The position numbers were made by a program, and so were the translations under genes. The notes beneath the pieces are model-generated. The model made no database searches. It was not told the origin of the DNA and saw nothing but the letters and a program-made list of their open reading frames with translations. Below are positions 34,087 through 44,499 of a DNA stretch of 64,000 bases, one piece after another. Source of the stretch: Populus alba (taxonomy: Eukaryota > Streptophyta > Magnoliopsida > Malpighiales > Salicaceae); assembly GCF_005239225.2 (NCBI RefSeq), contig NC_133292.1, positions 10,992,965 through 11,056,964 on the forward strand, given 5' to 3'. Each line of letters begins with the position of its first letter. Positions within the stretch are counted from its first letter, which is position 1.

Positions 34087-34623
34087 GTAAGTATTTTTTT
34101 TTCTTTTTTTTTTTTAATGACAGATTAAGTATCCCTGTCAAGAGTATTAGTGAGCTATAAACTCTTTGATCTCTCCTATTTTGCAAGAGTTTCAATGAAC
34201 TATGGTGGGGTTTGAAATTGAGTTTTCAGGTTTTTACCTCTTTAAAGTTTAAACCTCTTTTCTTGCAACAAACCTATTATTTAATTTACAGTAGGTTAGG
34301 GTTTTTTTTCATGTTTTTTCCCTCAAGGAAAACTTGACCCCACCAGGGTCTTTTTCAAGAGCCTTTCTACAATAAGATTAATCAAAAGAGAAAAGAAACC
34401 AACTTTTATCTTAGAATATTGATGATATAAATCTTTAATTATATTCTTAAAGGCTATATTTCTTTTTTGAGTGATAAAGTTCAAACCTTTGCAATTGATA
34501 ATTTCTTTGTGTCTTTGTAAGGATTTAGGGTTTAAGATTTAATGTTTAACGTTACTTTTTTTCAAGCGTCACTCAATTGAAATAGTTCAGCTGACAATTT
34601 TTCTTCTATTAACTTCATCTCAG
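34087..34623 (+). promoter_or_regulatory. Candidate 5'UTR intron of the SUVR gene
   Basis: A consensus donor (GTG then GTAAGTATTT at 34087) followed by a T-rich tract, and an acceptor CATCTCAG ending at 34623, would remove 537 nt from the leader of the gene starting at 34816. Predicted from splice signals only. Confidence 0.45.
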
Positions 34624-34815
34624 ATTTGAAGAGTCCAAATTGGTTTTACACCAAGGGATTTGAAAATCAGAGTAGGAGATGCCTCCACTTTAAAAGTTTT
34701 AACAATATTTTTTGTCAGAAGTGGACAAGAATTCTCACTTTGAAGCCTATTGTTGAAGGTGAAGGACCAGAGGAAGTTAGTTCCAGATTAAATTGAATTG
34801 AATTTTCGGTTAGAC

Positions 34816-37322
34816 ATGGCACGAAATACTGATGGTCACAGTAAAAAAATAGCAGAGGCATCCATGGCAGTGGCGCGTTTTGGCTTCGCCGAAGAAAAGG
34901 TTAAGGAAACACTAAAAAGACTGGTAAAATTGTATAAAGATGACTGGAAGCTCATTGAAGAAGATAATTATAAAGAACTGATTTATATTCTAACAAAGGA
35001 GAGTAATGAGGAATCAAACTTGAATCACAATTTCGAACACCGACATGGCCAGGCTTCATTTTCTGCTGTTAACTTTGCTAACAAAAAAGCTAAAATTTTG
35101 GGTTCTAGTCCACCAGCTCAGGATAAAGGAAAGAGTCTAGAATCTCCTCAAGCTGCTGCTAGAGGAACAAGATCAGATTTTATGAAGGATAAAGTTATGG
35201 AGGATAGAGTACATGAAGGTGTTTCCAATTCATCACAGTTTGATATTGCATCTTCAGTCAATGCAGAAGTGAAGGTCTCCTTAATTTGTAACTCTTCTGG
35301 AAATTCTTATTTCAGACAACGGAGTTTGGATGCAGTTCTAGAAGAGGTGGAAGATGAATGCCGCAAAACATATGGAATCCAGAATCCTGATTTCTCTTTG
35401 GTGAAGTTGATGGAAAAGGTGTGCCGGTTCTTCTTGGAGATGGACAACGGTTCTAGCAGTGAAACTGGGAGAAAAAATTGTGAGAAATCAAAGCAGCCTG
35501 AAGGAAAAGAAGTTGTAACAGATGATAACGAGAACAACTCTACATTGGAGACGAGGAAGGTTCTACAAGACCCACAATCTTCAGAACCACAGATGATGGA
35601 GGCTGTCCTTCAAAAGAAATACCCCATTTATCTCAAAGATATATCTCGTGGTGAAGATAATATACCAGTTCCCCTAGTGAATGAAAGCAGCACACTAGAG
35701 TTGCCAGATTTTATCTACATAAAAAATAACATGGTATACCAAGGTGGCCATGTTGATTTTTCTCTTGCTCGAATATCAGAAGATAACTGTTGTGCACAAT
35801 GTCTTGGAGATTGTCTATCCTCAGACTTGCCTTGTGCATGTGCTGCGGAAACTGGTGGCGAGTTTGTTTACACGCAGAAGGGAATGCTGAAGGAAGAGTT
35901 CTTGGATGAAGCCATTGCCGTGTCTCTGGATCCTCAAAGAAAACACTTCTACTACTGTGAAATCTGCCCCCTGCAGAACGAACCGCGATCGAGATATGGG
36001 AAAATAAAACGATGCAAGGGCCATTTAACTAGGAAATTTATAAAAGAGTGCTGGAGTAAATGTGGATGCAATAAGAAATGTGGAAATCGTGTTGTCCAGC
36101 GAGGGATACAAGTTGCTTTGCAGGTCTGAGTAAATTCCTGTTAGATACCTCAGCATGTTCATTTAGAAGCCATTTAGTGTTTGTGTCCTTTTTTCTTCAT
36201 GGCATCTTTTTGTGTAAGAACTACCAAGTTATGTATATATTATCTAGGTTTTTGCAGCACCTGAAGGGAAAGGGTGGGGTGTTCGATCTGTGAATGCCTT
36301 GAAGAAAGGTACTTTCATTTGTGAGTATGTAGGCGAAATTGTGACGAACCAGGAACTGTACGAGCGAAACAATGAAAGGGCTGCTAAAAAGGAGAGGCAT
36401 ACTTATCCAGTGCTGCTGGATGCAGACTGGGGCTCTGAAAGGATACTGGAGGATGAGGAGGCCCTTTGCTTGGACGCAACAGAATTTGGAAACATTGGCA
36501 GGTTTATCAATCACAGGTACTTCCATAGCCCTCCTGACACTTTCATACCTTGCCTCTACTTGATTAAGAAATTTTATAGGTGCTATGTTTTTACCATGCA
36601 TGAGTGTGGATATCTTAATTATACTTTTTTTTTTTGTCAGATGTTATGATTCTAACATGATTGAGATTCCAGTGGAAGTGGAGACTCCGGATCATCACTA
36701 TTATAGAGTATGAAGCTTTAGATTCTCGAGCTTGAGTTGCGTTTAGCTAGTGTCTTATGACAGAAGAGATAAATATAAAATAGAAAAAAAAATGTTTGAT
36801 TGAAAGAACAAAAACAAAGACATGAAATAAGATGTTTCTGTGATAATTTTGAAATGAATTTCTGTTTTTTCAAAACAGAAAGTATAAGGGACAAGTCCCT
36901 TTTGTCTCCATTATCTCATTTCTACTATCTCGTAACAGTAACCAAATAATACCTCGTGTTCTTCTTTTTCTCAGTGAAATAGAATCATATCTTGAATTCC
37001 GTGGATGTAAGGGTTCAATTGTTTATTTTTTCTACTTATCATGCAGCATGCTTTTTTCACAACTAGAGGTATTGAGCCGATGGAAGAGTTGACATGGGTA
37101 AAATTTCGCTCCATCTTATATCACGTGCTTTGTTCAGTAAACAGAACAAATTTATTTGGCATCTGTTGACTTTAAGACTATATATTGCAGATTTGCAGTG
37201 TTAATGAATGTTTATTATTGCAGGATTATGGTATTCAGTTTGATGACAAGCATCATCCGATCAAAGCATTCAAATGCAAGTGTGGAAGCACGGGCTGCCG
37301 TGACAAGAAAAGACGGCATTAA
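34816..37322 (+). CDS. SUVR-type SET-domain histone H3K9 methyltransferase
   Basis: Five exons give 597 residues: 34816-36123, 36248-36516, 36641-36707, 37047-37097, 37224-37322 (1794 nt). The start is the ATG of MARNTDG; the frame extends only to a TTG upstream. Domains in order: N-terminal WIYLD-like helical domain (about 10-65; binds ubiquitin in SUVR4), low-complexity linker, Cys-rich pre-SET (CCAQCLGDC through CGCNKKCGN, about 325-425), SET with GKGWGVR (443-449, SAM site), FINHRCYDSN (522-531) and ELTWDYG with the catalytic Tyr near 567, then post-SET CKCGSTGCRDKK. All zinc and catalytic positions that I can check are present. Arabidopsis SUVR4 (492 residues) converts H3K9me1 to me3 at transposons; SUVR1 and SUVR2 are longer. 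This protein is intermediate in length, so SUVR1/2/4 group is the safe call. Acts in the nucleus. Confidence 0.94.
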
Positions 37323-37850
37323 TCTATAGATCAAAGTTAATTTTTAGTTGCTGCATAATGAGATGGTAGTCAGTTCTGAACCAGGAAAGGGAAATATCAT
37401 ACCATTGTGTGGTTCAAAATAAGAAGAAAAACCTCATGGATTAGCCGCCATTGAGGAAAATCATTGAACTCTTTTGATTTCCTATCTTCATTTTATCTGA
37501 GGATACATTACCTTTTAATCTTGTATCCATCTTTTTTCCTAAGTAATAGGATCTTTTTTTTTAACCAGCATACCCTTCCAATCCATATTGAAAAGGGTAG
37601 GGATTCACAGGTTTTTTGCTGTCGAATTCTAACCATTGATGCTTACTTCTTATTTTCTTCCATCTTTCTCTGTCGAATTCCCCATTCTTCAGTGATTTTG
37701 TGTCTTAACAAGCAATATATTAATTCAACAAAACTTGGATTTAGCAGAAGCACAATAACATGGAACTGACAGCAGAATGGAGGAAACAAACAGGATTGAT
37801 GAGATGCAAGTTGTAAGGAAAAACCTTTCTAGATGTTAGCATGTCAGCAG
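37323..37850. other. Spacer between convergent genes
   Basis: It contains the 3' UTRs of the SUVR gene and of the small convergent gene. Nothing else seen. Confidence 0.5.
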
Positions 37851-38255
37851 TTAATATAAGAGCTCTTCAGGAATACTTTGGAGTGCAGGAGTCCAAGAAC
37901 GCCGGCAACTCCCCTTTGCTGCATTGGATCTTGAAAGATGCTTTCTTCGCAGAAGATTTAATCGCTGTTCGAGGGACAAAGATGATGCTGGTGAATATGA
38001 TGATTGATCAGTACTGCTCTCGCAACCTCTCATCAGCTCTAACATTTGCTTTAAATCTTGCTTCCTTACCACAAACTTCATCCTCACAAATCCATCTTCA
38101 TCTTCATTGGTGTGTGAAACAACATTTCCAGCATTTACTTGTGCAATGGATTCCAACAAATTGCTCTTCAGACTCCGATGATTTCGAACTCTTAATGCTC
38201 GAAAATCTCTCTTCGGTGAGGCCTTCCCTTCTGAAACTTCCAAGCACCGGTCCAT
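37851..38255 (-). CDS. Small single-exon plant protein of unknown function
   Basis: An intact 134-residue frame with ATG at 38255 and TAA at 37853-37851. The N-terminal half is basic and variable. The middle carries VRMKFVVRKQDLKQMLELM, and the C-terminus RLNLLRRKHLSRSNAAKGSC then RRSWTPALQSIPEE. I recall this combination, a MKxVVxKQxLKQ block and a WxPxLQSIPEE tail, from a family of short plant proteins with no assigned biochemistry. A clear TATATAA lies 68 bases upstream of the ATG on the same strand, supporting a real gene. The overlapping + frame of similar length is its shadow. No signal peptide or membrane helix. Confidence 0.8.
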   Translation of the reverse strand: MDRCLEVSEGKASPKRDFRALRVRNHRSLKSNLLESIAQVNAGNVVSHTNEDEDGFVRMKFVVRKQDLKQMLELMRGCESSTDQSSYSPASSLSLEQRLNLLRRKHLSRSNAAKGSCRRSWTPALQSIPEELLY

Positions 38256-38322
38256 CTTTAATTTCCCCGTTAGTAGATTGATACGTGGTATAATGGATTA
38301 ATGACTCCTGTATCTACCAGCC

Positions 38323-38329
38323 TTATATA
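38323..38329 (-). promoter_or_regulatory. TATA box of the small single-exon gene
   Basis: CCTATATAAGG on the minus strand, 68 bases upstream of the ATG at 38255, which fits a transcription start about 30 bases inside this distance. Confidence 0.65.
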
Positions 38330-38399
38330 GGAACTGGTTCTGAATCTTAATAAACTATAATCGAGATATAACCACTGATAGCTTGACTTTGTTAGCCAA

Positions 38400-39780
38400 A
38401 AAACCAGAATGCCTGGTCACATCGCTTGCAAATGCTTCTTGCTATGAGATCGGAGGCTCATTAATTTGTCAAAGAAAGAGTTAGTTTACTTGCATTTCGA
38501 AGCAATCAAAAGAAATATTTCTTAATCGATTAAGCTTTCTAACTGATTAATTAATTTATTGATGTATGACAACAAACCATAACAAAGCTCACCAACCCCT
38601 CACATGCAAATCCTGACATTGCGCTGGAAAGTAGCAACGCGTAAACATGAAATCAAAGGGTTATCTGTGTTTGGTTATCTTGAATAAGCTTTGAGCAGTT
38701 GAATAAGCACAGCACAGCACAGGGCCAAATCTATAAGAAAGGTCAAGAGATACTTCAGGAGAACAGGGTAGGTGTTATGGGGTCTTAGTACAAATGCAAG
38801 ATTGTCAATTGGTGAGCTGTCTGTAACCTGTCATTCCAATCATTCATCTTCTCCCAAACCCTAACCATCTTAACTTCCATATTCCATTATGTAGTTTGTA
38901 TTCTTTGAAACAAGAATATCATACACACCTAACTCCAGGCTGCTTTTGGTATTGTTATAGTTAGCCAATTATAAGTGCTACCTCCTCATCTACGAACTCA
39001 ACTTCTGGAATAGGAAACAATCACCCCTCTAAGTGATTGATTTCATCTACTTTGGCCAAAATAATATAACCAAAGTAGAAGATAGTCTTGTTGAAATGGG
39101 TTTTTTCAATTTGTACGGGGGACAAAAATTTACATGCATGCTAAAGCTCGTCAATTTACTGCAATGGGCATCAGAGAGCCATTAGAAGGCACAGCATGGC
39201 CAGGCAACAGAAAAGAAGAAGCATATAATGCACTTCTTCCTATAATATAATTACTTGATTGTTATAATTTTCAGAGTCTCCACATCTATTTGAAATAAAT
39301 AATCGTTGACATACATTGTAAAAATTCATACTTATTATTATGTTATTAACTCAAATTCTTATTATTAGTGTGAATAACTTTTTTTTTTTAAGCATGAATT
39401 AAATTTAATATGGACAAAAGACATATTTATTTCCCAACTATCACCCAATTATCTATTGAATCCCCACACAATAATAATTCTCAACTAGATTCCCCGTCTA
39501 TTGAACATTATCCAATCAACCATCTCCTTAGAAGTCTTGCCTTCAGAAACATAAAAAAACAATTATCTGATTAGGCAAAGTATTAAGAGAATTTTGTGAT
39601 ACTCCAAACTGAATCTCTCTGTCTCAGCCTTATTTTTCATTGTGCCTATTGCTTTTGTATATTTGTCATATGGTATTTATTTATAGTCGTGTTGATTCCA
39701 TCTTCAATGATTTTGGACATGTTGTTTCCTGTATTAGTTTGAGATACAGCTCTGATTAGGCAGTTTTTCACATCTGTAGT
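38400..39780. other. Intergenic DNA
   Basis: No gene seen. There are scattered A/T runs and a short GCACA direct repeat near 38710. Confidence 0.5.
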
Positions 39781-39839
39781 AGAGGACTTTTGAGCGTAAG
39801 GACGAGGTCGAAAAGCAGTGTAGTAATGCTGCGGTGTTG

Positions 39840-41025
39840 GTTCGATTATCTAATCTGCCAGACCCCATTATTCATCACAATTTTTTTTTCCTTCCTTGAG
39901 ATGGATGGCAAGGCTCGAACTGTAGCAGCATCAAAATGGTGTAGACAATTGTCCGTCTCTAGCCCCCATTTCTTAAGTTTATAACAAATTGTTCATATGA
40001 AGGTCCCTCAAATTTGTGTAAGCAATTTGGTGATCGTGTGGATAGATTGCTGAGCCAGCGAAATGGGTTGGCGATACTTCGTTTTTAACTCCACTGGGCT
40101 TGCCGGCACCCAGATAACTGTGATAATGATTTAAATCTTATTGATAAATGGATCGGTGTTGGGATAGCTGAAGAAGATCCATTCTCCGAGTCGGAGGAAA
40201 ATTCTAGCTTAGATGAACCATCTTTTGGGTCAGAGGAAAATTCCGTCTTTTGAGTTGCCTAGGTCGATGTGTGGTTCCTAGACATTGAGAATTCTTAAGT
40301 TAGATCTCCAATACAAGTGTCTTGAAGAGCCCAGTGGAGTGTTTGCTTCTCTTGAGCATCTCTCTTTGAATTCTATGTTAGGTTCTGATTCTGAAAATGC
40401 TCGAAAAAAGTAAGATATCCAATGCTTATACTCACCTGTTACAATTGTTTTATGCTGAATTATTTAATGTTTACTAATGTTAGTGATGCTGCAGTTCAAT
40501 TCCTTCACAATCACCTTCCTGATGTGTTTGATGATCTCCAGTAATTGGTCATTACAGTGAATGGCTGTCTGAAGGACTACCACTTTCCAGTTTTAGCTTC
40601 CATCCTGACGCGATCGCCTGATTTAGAATCTTTGTCCATGACTTGCAATGAAAATCGATATCAGCCTGACTGTTCCAGGGTGAGAGTGGTTGGGAATTAG
40701 CAGTAGTCTCTCCATGTTGCCTACACATTCCTTTACCTCATTTTTTTGTCTTTTTGTTTCAGAAGTTGAAGAATAAGACAACCCAGTTTTGCAAACAGAG
40801 AGAAGGATTTGGCAACCTAATCGGTCACCAACTGCAAGAAACAGAAATAGAAGTGAAAGGAAAAGGTCATCAGGTTGGGGTTGTGGAAAATTTGCTTAAG
40901 ATTGCCAAAGGGTCGAAGAAGATGATCATCATTTCCTCAAAAGCAAACTTGAAATCGCTGTCAAAGACTGGTTACATAATTCCAGGGCAGCATCTTTATT
41001 GTTCAATTTGAATTTAGTTGAGAAA
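39840..41025 (+). pseudogene. Broken F-box/LRR (FBD-like) protein gene
   Basis: Pieces of an F-box/LRR protein can be read in order but in different frames with stops between them. An F-box appears at about 39855-39950 (LSNLPDPIIHH, then after a frame change across a T run, FLEMDGKARTVAASKWCRQL). The segment usually following it is at about 40020-40210 (DRVDRLLSQRNGLAILRF; LIDKWIGVGIAEEDPFSES). LRR/FBD-type pieces follow (ELPRSMCGS, stop, TLRILKLDLQYKCLEEPSG; FASLEHLSLNSML) and KDYHFPVLASILTRSPDLES at about 40570-40640. At least two frame changes and two in-frame stops make an intact protein unlikely. A short 3' frame follows to about 41011. Intact relatives are SCF ubiquitin-ligase substrate receptors. 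Confidence 0.75.
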
Positions 41026-41239
41026 GAATTTCACGTTGGAGAATACAAGAGGACTGATTTTCGTTGGAAATTGATTGCAGTGAAGGAACATTTTTATGAA
41101 TAATCTTGGGCTGTATTTAGTTAGTATTTCAAAATAAAAAAAATAAATTCAAAAAATATAAAATATGTTTAGCTAAAAAGATAAATTTAGAATAGTACTT
41201 CCTTTTTTCCAAGCATAGCATAATTTCCTTCCCAGTTGA

Positions 41240-42201
41240 CCCAGCCCTTTCTTTCCTCCTTGAAACTGCACAAACCAGCCGATTATTCCTCCTCCAAACC
41301 CAGCATTCTTAGTGTTTTTTCACCAAAAACCGCCGTCCCCAACGCGATTTGTAGCCTGCACCGCCGCGACCACCACTCCTCAGTCGACAAATCTAGGTAA
41401 ACATCCTTTATTACTCATTATTTCATGGGTTTCATATTTATTTTGTGATTGTTTGAGCGTTGATTGGATTGTTGTTTAGGGTTAAGTTTTATATATTAGG
41501 GTTTGTTGATTTGAGATAAATTAGGATTTAATTGATGCGATTGGTGATTATTTCATGCAATTGAGCATGTAAATAACATCAACAGTTCTCATTTGCAGTG
41601 ATGAGGCCAACGTTGGATTGCTTAGAGATAATGAGAAGGCCAAGATACTCTTGTTGTTTTGTTACAATAGTATTGCAATAGGAAGCGACGACAGCAGGTT
41701 TTTAGATTTTCTATTCCATGATGTCCTCAACTTTTCATACAAAAAAAAGTGAAATACCGCTATAGATTAAAATCATGCAATATTATAGATTAATATTCCG
41801 TGATTTTTTATGGGCCAAAATACTCCTTCCGGGTTCTTTTGGTTATTGATACTGTAACTGATTACACTTTTTTTTGGTCAATTATTTTTTTAAAATTGTT
41901 TTGTGTAAGCAAAGACCAAAAACATAAACTTTTTGGCTTTCTGATGTAATTGAATGTGAAATCTCTGTTATTCAATTGTGCTCTCTCTGATGGTGAAGCA
42001 ATTCTTTGGAAATTCGTGTTTTGGTTCATGGGTTGCTGTAGAAATAAACAATAAGATTCTTTATTCTTTTTGTTGTTTTGGTTCTTTTGTTCCAGTCTGA
42101 TGTTGTTGCATTTGTTTATGGTACTATATTCAATCCAGAAAATGTTCTAACTTTCAAATCCCTGTAACTTTTCTTGCAGTTCAGACTTCAGATTCCTGCA
42201 A
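41240..42201 (+). promoter_or_regulatory. Leader and 5'UTR intron of the TFB5 gene
   Basis: A C-rich leader ends at a donor (ATCTAG then GTAAACATCC, exon end 41396), and an acceptor TTCTTGCAG ends at 42179, 22 bases before the ATG. A possible alternative noncoding exon at about 41599-41697 has good splice sites and its own ATG. No other gene seen in the interval. Confidence 0.5.
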
Positions 42202-42643
42202 ATGGTGAATGCCACTAAAGGGTTGTTCATATCCTGGTAAATATCTCATTAGCTTAAAACCTTTTCAGCCAAGGAAATTGAGGAATTGTTTAGTTGTTAA
42301 TGCATTTCTAGCCATCCATTCTTGGGCTGGTATGTGATTGTCATCAATGCGATAATTTGAGGCCATTCGTTGCTTGCAATGTAATGGCCAAGTAGGTGCA
42401 TTTAGACGTGCATATATTTCATGCATGAGGTGGAAGCTTTTGTTTAGCTTCACCTTTCTTGCTCCAATTTTTTTTAGCGAAGGACTTCTGTCATGTTTGA
42501 ATGCTTCGCTACCGGCATCACAGAAGTTCATCATTCATATTTTGGACAGCTCTCACATGTTTATTCAACCCCATGTGTCTGAAATGATACGAAGTGCAAT
42601 TGCAGACTTCAGAGAGCAGAATTCCTACGAGAAGCCTCTTTAA
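42202..42643 (+). CDS. TFB5: TFIIH subunit 5 (TFB5/TTDA), shortened variant
   Basis: Two exons, 42202-42236 and 42478-42643, give 66 residues in frame (201 nt). The first reads MVNATKGLFISC and the second ends ADFREQNSYEKPL; the middle carries NASLPASQKFIIHILDSSHM and FIQPHVSEMIRSAI. These are the conserved TFB5 blocks. TFB5 stabilises the TFIIH core with p52/TFB2 and is needed for nucleotide excision repair and transcription. The usual protein is about 70 residues, with about eleven residues between the first Cys and NAS; here the acceptor at 42477 gives only seven (EGLLSCL), with unrelated sequence. The exon start is T-tract-rich. Either the locus uses a shifted splice site, has lost a few codons, or is decaying. 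The remainder is well conserved. Confidence 0.82.
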
Positions 42644-43833
42644 TTGGTATATCTTTTCCCTCTTTTATGGTATTTGTATCATAAACACTCATTGGACCAT
42701 CGTATCCATACTTAAGCTCATCAATATTTCAGTTTGCGTTTGTCATGCAATGCAAATCAAAGCCTTCTTGCTAATGGAACAAAATATCCACAGGCAATAT
42801 CCGTTTTAAGTCGGAGTCTACTGAAGGGTATGGAGTTGAAACGTGTTTTCCTGTATAACTCCCTAGTATTCTTGTAAAACAAGAGAGAATACGTGGGGTG
42901 TATTTGCCATGTTTGCTTTGGCATCAGGAGGAGTTGAGGTTAAAATTCAAGTTGAAGTGTCCCTCTTTGATCAGGTTTCTTGTAGCTTAGAATCTTTACC
43001 TTGAGAGTTCCGTGAACTAAATGTAATACAAGTATTTTACCCTCTACAAGTAAGGATTCTTGAAGCCATTTAAGTAGCAGGTTGTCCTACACGTTTGTTT
43101 CATCTGACCAGGTCGTCGGCACATCATGAAGCAACATGAAAAAAATTCTCCCCTCCATGTATGCTTGATTTTTTGTGTTATTTTTTTAATGTATTTCTGC
43201 GAAATTTATCTGAAATCGAAAACGAAAAGAAAAAAGTGGAAGGCTGAAAGAAAATTAGTTTACTGTGGATGTAGACGAGCTGTTTACGATCTTATTGGAA
43301 AGAGACTTGGTCTCAACGTCTCAATACATAAAGCAGGGTGAGGATGTTCTTTCACATTGGAAAGGAAAAAACAAAAAAAAGAACAAGTTTGATTGATAGG
43401 ATTATAAAGTACCATAATATAGTGATAATAACATCAAAATTTTGATTAACAAAACGTTATTGGTTTAAATTATTATGAAATCAGGACATTCTTGTGGTGG
43501 ATTCTGCCCGATTAAGTTATGTTTTGGATTCCAGCTGTGATGCTAGCTCATTCTTTCACACTCCAGCCCGAGTATAACCCAGATTAGAAGAAAAGACGAG
43601 TATTTTACCTTCACGCTTATACATGCCATATTTGATCGTCGTCGTAATAACAGAAAATCAATAAAGCAAAAAAACCAAAGATAAGTACAAAAAGGAAACT
43701 TGACGAACAGAGCCCCCTGCAAAAATCTGGGTATCCAGAGTCGCGAAAACCATTTACTGTATTCACAAGTGCTTCGGCGAGCTATTTTTAATACCTGTTT
43801 AAACAAGCCACAACTGATCATGAAGATGATTAT
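42644..43833. other. Intergenic DNA
   Basis: It contains the 3' ends of TFB5 and of the convergent membrane-protein gene. A short + frame at about 43200-43341 (basic, then CGCRRAVYDLIGKRLGLN) looks slightly protein-like but could not be placed in any family. Confidence 0.4.
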
Positions 43834-44328
43834 TTATTGGTCCCTTAACATTTCTTCCCTCCATCCATGATTAACCTTAGCAATGAAGTCTTCAATTCTC
43901 TTCTCCAGATTCTCATCAATCTCTTCGTCAACATCTTGCCAACCAATCTCAGCAGCGCTTCCATTGTTGTTGTCGTCTTCATTACAACCATCAGAACAAC
44001 TGTGCTTCTCGTCATCATTGTCTATGCCATTGCCATTGTCATTGTCCTGGGCCTTCTCATTATTGTCATTCTCGCCCTTAATGGTGAAACATATGTCCCC
44101 TGCAACATCACATGAAGGTTCAGCATTCTCATTGGCATCTCCACATGAAGACAGTAAAAGCGGCAAGAGTTCATCGAGTTCTTCTTTGCATGGCTTATAA
44201 CTCCAAAAGATGATGACCACAATTAAGAAATTGAACAACAAATACAAAAGGACAGCAGATGAAAAGTTCACAACCAGAGCAGCAGCTAAAAAGAAAGTTA
44301 AGAATACTGGCAAGGCAACAAGCTTCAT
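43834..44328 (-). CDS. Small membrane protein with acidic Asp/Asn-rich middle
   Basis: An intact single-exon frame of 164 residues, ATG at 44328. Two hydrophobic stretches (about 4-21 and 24-43) suggest a membrane hairpin or a signal followed by a helix. A short Glu/Leu region and a strongly acidic Asp/Asn/Glu-rich segment follow (about 75-130). The C-terminus is a charged helix, EEIDENLEKRIEDFIAKVNH then GWREEML. The pattern (N-terminal membrane segments, variable acidic linker, C-terminal ELEKRxEDFIAKxNxxWREE) is seen in a group of uncharacterised plant proteins, some labelled DUF4408; assignment to that domain is tentative. A TATATAA lies about 100 bases upstream. No enzymatic motif. Overlapping + frames are shadows. 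Confidence 0.75.
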   Translation of the reverse strand: MKLVALPVFLTFFLAAALVVNFSSAVLLYLLFNFLIVVIIFWSYKPCKEELDELLPLLLSSCGDANENAEPSCDVAGDICFTIKGENDNNEKAQDNDNGNGIDNDDEKHSCSDGCNEDDNNNGSAAEIGWQDVDEEIDENLEKRIEDFIAKVNHGWREEMLRDQ

Positions 44329-44428
44329 TTCTAGTGCACAATTTGACGATACAGCTAACCAAATAAACCACAGCGCATGCTATGCTGTTGATGCCGCTTT
44401 TCTATAATCATTTGCAGTCGGGTTTCAG

Positions 44429-44435
44429 TTATATA
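44429..44435 (-). promoter_or_regulatory. Candidate TATA box of the small membrane-protein gene
   Basis: CTATATAA on the minus strand about 100 bases upstream of the ATG at 44328. Confidence 0.55.
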
Positions 44436-44499
44436 GTTGCATGAGGTTTTTTATAAGAACAAGAAAGGTGAAACTCTCAGAAGTTGCTCTGTTTTAATA

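Noticed and set aside
34798..34815. Upstream extension of the SUVR frame by six codons
   Set aside because: It begins with TTG; the ATG at 34816 is the proper start.
37841..38281. 146-codon + frame
   Set aside because: It overlaps the minus-strand gene at 37851-38255, which has conserved family motifs and a TATA box; the + frame has neither.
43867..44200. Overlapping + frames rich in Ser, Ile and Val
   Set aside because: They are shadows of the Asp/Asn-rich coding sequence on the minus strand.
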